Assembly: GCA_023251195.1 (NCBI GenBank)
Contig: JAHEZG010000007.1
Location: 1 to 30,797, forward strand
Origin: Chitinophagaceae bacterium
Lineage (GTDB): Bacteria > Bacteroidota > Bacteroidia > Chitinophagales > UBA10324
Reading direction: 5' to 3'
DNA length: 30,797 nt
Positions within the stretch are counted from its first letter, which is position 1. Each line of letters starts with the position of its first letter. Both the position numbers and the translations under genes were made by a program. This document shows, one piece after another, positions 15,469-22,428 of the stretch. The notes beneath the pieces are model-generated. The model had not been told where the DNA came from and did no database searches. It saw nothing but the letters and a program-made list of their open reading frames with translations.

Positions 15469-16038
15469 CTAAATCTTCTTCACCTTATTATCAAAAAGTT
15501 GAGCTAAAAAACCGAGATGCTCGTGCATTTTCACCACTTCATATTTCGAGGTTTCGAAACTGCCTCCCATCTGCAGCGCAGGAAACAAACCATAAATTTC
15601 GTCCGGCTTCAGTTGTTCTCCTGAATTATTTTTTTCATAAATATCGTAGTAACATGAGTTTGCAATTTCATCTATCGTCATGAGCACATTCAGGTAATTG
15701 CAAAAATCAAAATCGCTGCGTACGGTGTTTCCGGTAAACGGATTGAGTCGGTATATTTTTTCTTTATGAAAATAAAAGATGCCACCGAATGCGGTTTTTA
15801 AAAACGCGAAACACTGCTTGCCCTTCAATCCCCAGAAATTTAAAGTTTCCGTTTGCCATTGTGGTAATGTGGTTTCGTAAAAATTGTTTTTGTAATTCGA
15901 AAGTCCTTCGGCATTCAGGAAATCAATAATTTCATCAGGCACTTTACTATCCCGCATTTCCTGAATTTCAGTTTCGGTAAATGCACGCAATTTTTTTGAA
16001 CGCGGATTGGCTTCTAAATAATCTGTGAGGTCGCACAT
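15469..16038 (-). CDS. DUF1851 / Tdi1-like protein (immunity-type family)
   Basis: A 189-residue cytoplasmic protein without signal peptide or membrane segments. The N-terminal half resembles a GAD-like segment (VPDEIIDFLNAEGLSNYKNNFYETT). The C-terminal half (LKGKQCFAFLKTAFGGIFYF ... LNPFTG ... DEIYGLFPALQMGGS) fits DUF1851, the family of Tdi1, the immunity protein for a T6SS DNase effector. The family is also found as orphans far from any effector. No toxin, VgrG or other T6SS gene is present here, so an orphan immunity or housekeeping role cannot be told apart. It has a -7 box (TACATTTG, 16067-16074). Family assignment is from motif memory. Confidence 0.6.
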   Translation of the reverse strand: MCDLTDYLEANPRSKKLRAFTETEIQEMRDSKVPDEIIDFLNAEGLSNYKNNFYETTLPQWQTETLNFWGLKGKQCFAFLKTAFGGIFYFHKEKIYRLNPFTGNTVRSDFDFCNYLNVLMTIDEIANSCYYDIYEKNNSGEQLKPDEIYGLFPALQMGGSFETSKYEVVKMHEHLGFLAQLFDNKVKKI

Positions 16039-16066
16039 AATTGATTTGTGTTTCTTTTAATACCTG

Positions 16067-16074
16067 CAAATGTA
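16067..16074 (-). promoter_or_regulatory. -7 box of the DUF1851 gene
   Basis: On the minus strand TACATTTG fits TAnnTTTG exactly and lies 28 nt before the ATG at 16038. It is the same octamer as in the gldJ promoter. No clear -33 TTTG is present; a hairpin (16086-16113) occupies that position. Confidence 0.5.
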
Positions 16075-16085
16075 GCGGTCATAAA

Positions 16086-16113
16086 AAAGTCCCGAAGAAA
16101 TCTTCAGGGCTTT
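16086..16113. terminator. Terminator-like hairpin between divergent genes
   Basis: Two 13-nt arms (16086-16098 and 16101-16113, A/T-rich at the base and GAAG/CTTC at the top) pair with one mismatch and one G-T pair, flanked by an A run on the left and a T-rich tail on the right. The AAAG-CCC...GGG-CTTT layout is typical of Bacteroidota intrinsic terminators. It lies between divergent genes, so it terminates neither; it may insulate them or be a leftover. Confidence 0.5.
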
Positions 16114-16233
16114 GAACTTTATTTTAAAATACTTTGAAACTATTATATGTAAACGAAAAAAATTGAAGAAATTCATAGAATTCACTTTTAAAAATCAGGC
16201 CTTTATTCAGAAACATTTTAAGAATCATAATGT

Positions 16234-16268
16234 AAAGACACTTTCACAAAAACACAAAGTGTCTTTTT
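16234..16268 (+). promoter_or_regulatory. Perfect 11-bp hairpin with T run directly before an ATG
   Basis: AAAGACACTTT (16234-16244) and AAAGTGTCTTT (16256-16266) form a perfect 11-bp stem around an 11-nt A/C-rich loop, followed by a short T run and then ATG at 16269. It has the shape of an intrinsic terminator yet ends 2 nt before a start codon. If transcribed it could attenuate transcription or block ribosome access. No other start fits this gene's N-terminus well. Confidence 0.6.
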
Positions 16269-18479
16269 ATGAAACTTAGATTATTACAACTTCCGAAAAT
16301 AAAACTAACGGTAAAACAGCGATTATTGTATGGAGCACTTGCTTCAACAATTGTAATTGCCGGTACAATTGGGTTCATAATTTATTTCAATTCCATTCCA
16401 CAACTATCAAAAGCTGCGATGGGAATGCACGGCGCGAAAACCGTATCATCTTCCGGCGTAATTGTCAATGAATATACTTCACTTACCGCCAATGCGGCTT
16501 CGGGTTCTACCTCACTTACAGTAGCAAATTCAGCCTTGAATTCAAACAGCCGTTTTGCTACCAACCTTCAGGCAGGAGAATTAATCATGATTATTCAAAT
16601 GCATGGTGCAAATATTTCAAACTCTGCGAATGCAAACTTTGGCAGCATTTCATCCTATAATAATGCAGGTAATTATGAGTTCAGGGAAGTATCAGCTGTA
16701 CCGAATGCAACCACAATAACATTGTCGTCATCACTTTCAAATAGTTATACATGGTCCGATGAAGTGCAGGTAGTGCGTGTTCCGCGCTATTCATCGCTTT
16801 TAATTCAAACCGGTGCTTCAATAACCGCCCCGGCATGGAATGGAACTACAGGTGGAATTGTAACCATGGAAGTAAATGGCAGCAGCACAATTAAGGGAAT
16901 CATAGATGTGAGCGGGCTTGGATTCAGAGGTGGTGCGGTTGATAACAATTCATCATTACCCGGTTCAAATACATGGGCCAACTCAGCAGCAAATAATGGA
17001 GCTGAAAAAGGCGAAGGAATTGCAGGCTATCAGGGCGATTACAACGGTGTTGGCGGAAGATATGGAAGAGGTGCACCTGCAAACGGTGGTGGCGGTGGCA
17101 ACTCACATAATGCAGGTGGCGGTGGAGGTGCCAACGGAAATTCAGGCGGCTCTTGGACTGGAAAAGGAAATCCGGATATCAGTACGGCAAATTTTATTAC
17201 AGCGTGGAATTTAGAGGCATCAGGTTTTTCATCAACCACTTCACCAGGTGGTGGCCGTGGAGGTTATTCATATGCTGATGCAAACAAAAATCCAACTATT
17301 GTTGGTCCTGCAAACGCTCAATGGGCAGGTGATAGCAGAAATATAAGAGGCGGATACGGTGGCCGGCCACTTGATTATTCCACAGGCAAATTATTTTTTG
17401 GCGGAGGTGGTGGTGCAGGTGATGGAAATGGCAATGCCGCCGGAGCGGGAGGAAATGGAGGCGGACTTGTTTTTTTAATAAGCGCCGGAACAGTAACTAA
17501 TACCGGAAGTATTTTAGCTAATGGCAGCAATGGTGGTAATACTGTAAATAGTTCATCAAGTATTTCAGGTGACGATGGTGCAGGCGGAGGTGGCGGTGGA
17601 GGAACAATTGTAGTTTATACAAGAGCAAGTATCAGCGGAGTTAGTTTTTTTGCAAAAGGAGGAAACGGAGGAAATCAGAATATTAATACTTCCATGTGGC
17701 CAACAGAAGGTGAAGGACCTGGCGGCGGAGGCGGAGGAGGATATATTGCATTATCAAATAACTCCGGATTAACTGTTAATGTTTCAGGAGGAATAAATGG
17801 AACAACCAATTCAGCAGTAATGACCTTGTTTCCTGCCAATGGAGCTACCAAGGGCGGATCCGGTCAATCAGTGACACCAGCCCCAACACCAACTTATCCA
17901 TCTGCAAGCGTTTTACCAATTACACTTTCTTTATTTACTGCTACATTAAATAACAATGGATCTGCCGTTGAAGTGTACTGGGTAACCGCAGCAGAATTAA
18001 ACAATGATTATTTTACAATTCAACGAAGTGCAAATGGAATAGACTATACTCAATTGGCTGAAATTCCGGGAGCTGGTACTTCAACAAATCAGCTGACTTA
18101 TAATTATACTGATTCAGAACCATTGCCCGGTGTATCTTACTACAGGTTAAAACAAACTGATGTTGGTGGCGAATTTCAATATGGAGCCATTCAATCTGTT
18201 AACAACGAATTTGTTCAGGAAGAAAATACAATAAATGTTTATCCTATTCCGGCAACCAATTTACTTTTTGTTGATTTGAATATTTCGACGGCATCCAATT
18301 CACAAATAATAATTGTTGATATCACCGGTAAAGTAGTTAAAACCATTGAAACAGATTTGAACAAAGGAAAAAACAAAGTCAAGCTCGACATCAGTGATTT
18401 ACCGAATGGAATATACTTTGTAAATTTTAATGATCAGGCAGGAAATAAGATTTCTCAAAAAATGATTAAGTCGTTATAG
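16269..18479 (+). CDS. Glycine-rich secreted protein with T9SS type A sorting domain
   Basis: A 736-residue protein. The N-terminus has an unusually long basic region (about residues 1-19, MKLRLLQLPKIKLTVKQ) before a hydrophobic segment (about 20-41), so the signal is atypical; cleavage near LSKA-AMG is possible. Residues ~60-220 are beta-rich (EYTSLTANAASGSTSLTV). Residues ~225-500 contain many runs of 4-7 glycines between N/S-rich segments, suggesting a flexible or fibrous surface element. Residues ~550-640 are the Fn3-like segment often found before type A CTDs (LPITLSLFTA..YWVTAAELNNDYFTIQRS). The last ~80 are the CTD (INVYPIPATNLLFVDLN ... LPNGIYFVNF ... KMIKSL). It probably acts on the cell surface in adhesion (inference). 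A strong terminator follows. Confidence 0.85.
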   Translation: MKLRLLQLPKIKLTVKQRLLYGALASTIVIAGTIGFIIYFNSIPQLSKAAMGMHGAKTVSSSGVIVNEYTSLTANAASGSTSLTVANSALNSNSRFATNLQAGELIMIIQMHGANISNSANANFGSISSYNNAGNYEFREVSAVPNATTITLSSSLSNSYTWSDEVQVVRVPRYSSLLIQTGASITAPAWNGTTGGIVTMEVNGSSTIKGIIDVSGLGFRGGAVDNNSSLPGSNTWANSAANNGAEKGEGIAGYQGDYNGVGGRYGRGAPANGGGGGNSHNAGGGGGANGNSGGSWTGKGNPDISTANFITAWNLEASGFSSTTSPGGGRGGYSYADANKNPTIVGPANAQWAGDSRNIRGGYGGRPLDYSTGKLFFGGGGGAGDGNGNAAGAGGNGGGLVFLISAGTVTNTGSILANGSNGGNTVNSSSSISGDDGAGGGGGGGTIVVYTRASISGVSFFAKGGNGGNQNINTSMWPTEGEGPGGGGGGGYIALSNNSGLTVNVSGGINGTTNSAVMTLFPANGATKGGSGQSVTPAPTPTYPSASVLPITLSLFTATLNNNGSAVEVYWVTAAELNNDYFTIQRSANGIDYTQLAEIPGAGTSTNQLTYNYTDSEPLPGVSYYRLKQTDVGGEFQYGAIQSVNNEFVQEENTINVYPIPATNLLFVDLNISTASNSQIIIVDITGKVVKTIETDLNKGKNKVKLDISDLPNGIYFVNFNDQAGNKISQKMIKSL

Positions 18480-18504
18480 TATAAATCATAATTGTAATAA
18501 TATC

Positions 18505-18556
18505 CAAAAAAAATTCAAGGCCGCACTTTGCAAGTGAAGCCTTGAATTTTTTTTAA
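18505..18556 (+). terminator. Intrinsic terminator after the glycine-rich cargo gene
   Basis: AAATTCAAGGC (18511-18521) pairs perfectly with GCCTTGAATTT (18539-18549), with an inner CACTT/AAGTG stem and a run of eight T (18547-18554). It lies 30 nt past the stop codon and ends just before the next small gene. Confidence 0.85.
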
Positions 18557-18570
18557 TTTATTTTCACCCG

Positions 18571-18804
18571 ATGAATCAAGCAGATATTATCAGCGGCGCC
18601 GGAGTATTATTAATTCTCGCTGCATTTTTTCTAAGCACTTTCAACTTACTGAAAGAAAAAAGCAAGTTATTTTTTATTCTGAATTTATTTGGTGGAGCAC
18701 TTGCTTGTTGGGGAAGTATTTTAATTCATTCAATTCCATTCACAATATTGGAAGGAACATGGGCAGTGGTTGCATTTATTGGGTTAATAAAAACCTGGAA
18801 ATAA
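18571..18804 (+). CDS. Small membrane protein, CBU_0592-like
   Basis: A 77-residue protein with three probable membrane helices (about residues 7-25, 32-50 and 56-74), a short basic loop (KEKSK) and the segment WGSILIHSIPFTILEGTWAV. That segment matches my memory of the CBU_0592 family of small membrane proteins, whose function is unknown. It starts 14 nt after the terminator of the previous gene, so it needs its own promoter, perhaps within the terminator tail; none is clear. It converges on the desaturase gene with a 44-nt gap. Confidence 0.65.
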   Translation: MNQADIISGAGVLLILAAFFLSTFNLLKEKSKLFFILNLFGGALACWGSILIHSIPFTILEGTWAVVAFIGLIKTWK

Positions 18805-18848
18805 ATTTTCCAAATACCTAACAACCTAATTTCCAAATCGCCAAACAA

Positions 18849-19952
18849 TCAGGCAAAAGATTCTTCTCTTCCCAACTTACGCATCAGGCGGATGTGTGAG
18901 AGCAATGCGCCGCCAAAAGTTTTACTTTCTAAATACGGAAGGTTAAATTCTTCAGCGGTTTGTTTTACAATTGGGGCAATTTTTTTATAGTGAATGTGAC
19001 AGATTTTCGGAAACAAATGATGTTCCACCTGAAAGTTTAATCCGCCAACTAAAAATCGAACGAGCGGACTGTTGCGAGCAAAATCAACAGTGGTATAAAG
19101 CTGATGAACCGCCCAATTGTTTTCTACTTTATCGTTTTCATCCAATGTTGGAAAGGCTGCCCCTTCAACCACATGCGCTAATTGAAAAACAATTGCAAGT
19201 GTTAAACCTTGTATTGCATGCATTGCCACAAATCCTACAATTATCCAGTACCACGCAATATTCATAACCAAAAATGGTAGCACGAGGTAGCAGAAATAAT
19301 AAATGGCTTTGTAAGAAATGATTCTTAAAAAAGCACCTTTCGGATGCTTGTTGTTTTCATAATAGCCCCACTTCTTTCTGAAGAAATTTTTATAATCATT
19401 TACAAAAACCCAAACGATGGTGGTGAAACAATACAATAAAAAAACATAATAATGCTGGAAGCGATGATACCATTTCAGTTTGCGCGATTGTTCAATTCGT
19501 ATCAAACCAATCTGGTCAATATCATCATCGTGTTCCGGAATATTAGTGAATGTGTGATGAACAATGTTGTGTTTTATTTTCCAGATATAATCACTGGTGC
19601 CTGCGAAGTTGAAAGTGGTTCCCAAAATTTTATTCAGCCGCACATTGGAAGAATACGAACCATGAACTGCATCGTGCGAAATATTAAAGCCTACCAGTGC
19701 CGTGAAAAATCCATGTATCAAAATAGAAATCAGCATGGCCCACAACGGGAGTATACCAACGATGACTAATACATAACTCGCAATGAAAATTCCTAGAACA
19801 AAAATGGTTTTAAAAACCATTGCACCATTTGCGTGAGTGGAAAGGTTGTGCTTGCTGAAATATTCATCAACCCGTTTACGAAGTGTTGGATAGAATTCAG
19901 CGATTTTGTTTTTATCAAAAACAATTTTCCTTGATTCAATTGTACTATTCAT
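18849..19952 (-). CDS. Membrane fatty acid desaturase (acyl-lipid/acyl-CoA type)
   Basis: A 367-residue integral membrane desaturase. Three histidine boxes that bind the di-iron centre are visible: HDAVH (93-97), HNIVHH (128-133) and QVEHH (308-312, followed by LFPKICHIHY). The QxEHH form of box three is typical of front-end (delta-5/delta-6, linoleoyl-CoA-like) desaturases. There is no cytochrome b5 domain, so electrons come from a separate donor. Four or so hydrophobic segments lie between and around the boxes (about 46-90 and 180-260). It probably introduces a double bond into membrane lipid acyl chains, perhaps in cold adaptation (inference). It is transcribed alone; the upstream spacer to aspS (19953-20169) is divergent. 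Confidence 0.92.
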   Translation of the reverse strand: MNSTIESRKIVFDKNKIAEFYPTLRKRVDEYFSKHNLSTHANGAMVFKTIFVLGIFIASYVLVIVGILPLWAMLISILIHGFFTALVGFNISHDAVHGSYSSNVRLNKILGTTFNFAGTSDYIWKIKHNIVHHTFTNIPEHDDDIDQIGLIRIEQSRKLKWYHRFQHYYVFLLYCFTTIVWVFVNDYKNFFRKKWGYYENNKHPKGAFLRIISYKAIYYFCYLVLPFLVMNIAWYWIIVGFVAMHAIQGLTLAIVFQLAHVVEGAAFPTLDENDKVENNWAVHQLYTTVDFARNSPLVRFLVGGLNFQVEHHLFPKICHIHYKKIAPIVKQTAEEFNLPYLESKTFGGALLSHIRLMRKLGREESFA

Positions 19953-20119
19953 TTTTATTTCAAAAAGTTTTGTGGCAACAATCTATTGACGATTAACAGC
20001 CTCATTAATTTTTTTAACCGCGCTAAGGTCGTAAAGAAAAATTTAAGTTGTATTTATCAGTAATTTCTTCACTGAAATCAAGTGATCCAAGGCCATAGAC
20101 ATCAATTGAACTTTTCCAC

Positions 20120-20150
20120 TTTGAACCTTGCCCTCCGATAACGACTTTTG
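20120..20150 (+). promoter_or_regulatory. aspS promoter
   Basis: TTTG (20120-20123), a 19-nt spacer and GACTTTTG (20143-20150, seven of the eight consensus positions of TAnnTTTG) lie 20 nt before the aspS ATG at 20170. Spacing and sequence fit the Bacteroidota sigma-A pattern. Confidence 0.6.
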
Positions 20151-20169
20151 CCGCTCAATTTTTAAAATC

Positions 20170-21900
20170 ATGTATCGGACACACACTTGTGGTGAATTGC
20201 GAAAGGAACATTCAGGTAAAACAATTACGCTTGCGGGATGGGTTCAAGGCGTACGCGACTTAGGTAATTTAATTTTTATTGACCTGCGAGATCGTTATGG
20301 AATCACTCAATTATTTTTTGATAAAAGCTCTCCGCTTGCTGAAAGTGCGAAGCAGTTAGGTCGCGAATATGTTATTCAAGTTACAGGAACTATTCGCGAA
20401 CGAAGCAGCAAAAACGCGCAACTCGAAACAGGTGATATTGAAATGCTGGTTGAACAATTAACTGTTCTGAATGAATCAAAAACTCCACCCTTCACCATTG
20501 AAGATGTAACTGATGGTGGTGATGATTTGCGAATGAGGTATCGTTATCTTGATTTGCGTCGTTCTGTTGTAAATAAAAATTTATTGCATCGCCATCGAGT
20601 GGCGCAAGCCGTGCGCGAGTTCATGGATGGACAGGGATTTGCCGATGTTGAAACTCCGTTCCTGATAAAATCAACGCCCGAAGGTGCGCGCGATTTTGTG
20701 GTGCCTTCGCGTTTGAATCAGGGTCAGTTTTATGCATTGCCACAATCGCCACAAACATTTAAGCAGTTGTTGATGGTTGCAGGGTTTGATAAATATTATC
20801 AAATCACCAGATGTTTTCGTGATGAAGATTTGCGCGCTGACCGGCAGCCCGAGTTCACACAGATAGATTGTGAGATGGCTTTTGTAGAACAGGAAGATGT
20901 GTTACAGATGTTTGAAGGAATGGTGAAACATGTTTTCCAAAAAGTGCGCGGCATTGAGCTGGAAAATTTTCCAAGAATGAGTTATGCTGATTGCCTGAAA
21001 TATTATGGCAACGACAAACCCGATTTGCGTTTCGGAATGAAGTTGATTGATGTAAAGGAAACTGTAAGCGGAAAAAATTTTAAGGTGTTTGATGATGCAG
21101 AATATGTAGTTGCAATTGTTGCGGAAGGTTGTAGCGAATACACACGCAAACAAACTGATGAATTAACTGATTGGGTGAAGCGCCCTCAGATTGGTGCTGG
21201 TGGTTTGGTATTTATTAAATGTGGTGTTGATGGTTCGTATAAATCATCAGTAGATAAATTTTATTCGGCCGACGATTTGAAAAAAATTGCCAAACACTGT
21301 AATGCTAAAGCAGGCGATTTGGTTTTGATTCTTTCAGGTGCTTTAAATAAAACAAGAAAAGCAGCAGGAGAACTCCGGCTGGAATTAGGTGCTCGTTTAG
21401 GTCTTCGTAAAGTGGACGATTACAAACCGCTTTGGGTTTTGGATTTTCCATTGCTCGAATGGGATGAAGAAGATAATAGATTCAATGCCATGCACCATCC
21501 GTTCACCTCATGGAAAAAGGAAGACAATGAATTAATCAATACTAATCCCGGTGCTGTTCGTGCGAATGCTTATGATGTGGTGATTAATGGAGTTGAGTTG
21601 TCAAGCGGAAGTATCCGCATTCACAATCGCGCGCAACAAGAAAAAATGTTTTCGTTGCTGGGATTAACCAATGAAGAAGCGCAATATAAATTCGGATTTA
21701 TTCTGAACGCATTTGAATACGGCGCACCGCCACACGGAGGAATAGCTTTTGGTTTCGATCGTTTTTGCTCCATAGTAATTTCCAATCTCGATTACATACG
21801 CGACTTCATTGCCTTCCCGAAAAACAATTCAGGAAGAGACATGATGTTGGATGCGCCTTCTGATATTGATGCACGATTGAAAAAAGAATTGGGGTTGTAA
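20170..21900 (+). CDS. aspS: Aspartyl-tRNA synthetase
   Basis: A 576-residue class II synthetase of normal bacterial length that charges tRNA-Asp. The N-terminal OB-fold anticodon-binding domain covers about residues 1-110 (THTCGELRKEH ... LAGWVQGVRDLGNLIFIDLRD). The catalytic core has motif 2 (FRDEDLRADRQPEFTQID) and motif 3 (GIAFGFDRF), interrupted by the bacterial GAD insertion (about 290-400). The C-terminal GSIRIHNRAQQEKMF segment is also conserved. ATG 20170 is chosen because it starts at MYRTHTCGEL and follows the promoter box; a 14-residue upstream extension from 20128 overlaps that box. Whether the enzyme is discriminating or also charges tRNA-Asn cannot be decided here. Confidence 0.98.
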   Translation: MYRTHTCGELRKEHSGKTITLAGWVQGVRDLGNLIFIDLRDRYGITQLFFDKSSPLAESAKQLGREYVIQVTGTIRERSSKNAQLETGDIEMLVEQLTVLNESKTPPFTIEDVTDGGDDLRMRYRYLDLRRSVVNKNLLHRHRVAQAVREFMDGQGFADVETPFLIKSTPEGARDFVVPSRLNQGQFYALPQSPQTFKQLLMVAGFDKYYQITRCFRDEDLRADRQPEFTQIDCEMAFVEQEDVLQMFEGMVKHVFQKVRGIELENFPRMSYADCLKYYGNDKPDLRFGMKLIDVKETVSGKNFKVFDDAEYVVAIVAEGCSEYTRKQTDELTDWVKRPQIGAGGLVFIKCGVDGSYKSSVDKFYSADDLKKIAKHCNAKAGDLVLILSGALNKTRKAAGELRLELGARLGLRKVDDYKPLWVLDFPLLEWDEEDNRFNAMHHPFTSWKKEDNELINTNPGAVRANAYDVVINGVELSSGSIRIHNRAQQEKMFSLLGLTNEEAQYKFGFILNAFEYGAPPHGGIAFGFDRFCSIVISNLDYIRDFIAFPKNNSGRDMMLDAPSDIDARLKKELGL

Positions 21901-22020
21901 AAAATTAAATTGGACACGGGTTTTAAACTGATCCACTTGACAAAAAATAATTTAGAATAACTTTGCAAATCAGTTCAATCCGTGCTCATCCGTGTCCAAT
22001 CTGCCAATAAGCAATCTGAT

Positions 22021-22050
22021 TTTGTGAATTGGATTGCACGGCTATCTTTG
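22021..22050 (+). promoter_or_regulatory. rpsT promoter
   Basis: TTTG (22021-22024), an 18-nt spacer and TATCTTTG (22043-22050) match the consensus exactly, 31 nt before the rpsT ATG. It is the best plus-strand promoter in the window. Confidence 0.8.
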
Positions 22051-22081
22051 CCGTCCAAATTTTTTAAACCAGTAATTAACA

Positions 22082-22339
22082 ATGGCAAATACCAAGAACG
22101 CGAAAAAAGCTGATCGCCAATCGAAAAAGCGCAGAATTGAAAATCGCTATGTAGCCAAGACTACCCGTAATGCAATGAAAGAAATTCGAGTAAGCGAGAA
22201 TAAAGCTGATGCCGAAAAAGAATTGCCGAAAGTTATGAGTATGATTGATAAACTCGCGCGCAAAAAAGTTATTCATCCGAACAAAGCCGCAAACCTTAAA
22301 TCCGGCTTGGTTAAAAAGGTGAATGCGTTGGCAAAATAA
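22082..22339 (+). CDS. rpsT: 30S ribosomal protein S20
   Basis: An 85-residue, very basic, helical protein with the family start MANTKNAKKADRQSKKRR and the conserved middle and end (TTRNAMKEIR, SMIDKLARKKVIHPNKAANLKSGL). S20 binds the 5' and 3' minor domains of 16S rRNA early in 30S assembly. It stands alone with its own consensus promoter upstream and a perfect hairpin terminator downstream, as is usual for rpsT. Confidence 0.97.
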   Translation: MANTKNAKKADRQSKKRRIENRYVAKTTRNAMKEIRVSENKADAEKELPKVMSMIDKLARKKVIHPNKAANLKSGLVKKVNALAK

Positions 22340-22369
22340 TTTCAAAAAACTTTTGTGTTAATTTAATAC

Positions 22370-22410
22370 AAAAAAAAAACCGCTATGAATATTCATAGCG
22401 GTTTTTTTAT
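22370..22410. terminator. Bidirectional terminator between rpsT and a T9SS cargo gene
   Basis: A perfect palindrome (arms CCGCTATGAAT and ATTCATAGCGG, 22380-22401) is flanked by about ten A on the left and seven T on the right. It can stop rpsT transcripts on the plus strand and the converging cargo-gene transcript on the minus strand. Confidence 0.88.
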
Positions 22411-22428
22411 TTCTTTTCTGTTGAGCTT

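Noticed and set aside
16918..17214. 98-aa ORF and opposite-strand ORFs over the glycine-rich region
   Set aside because: These are alternate frames of GGN repeats in the T9SS cargo gene, as expected from the biased codons.
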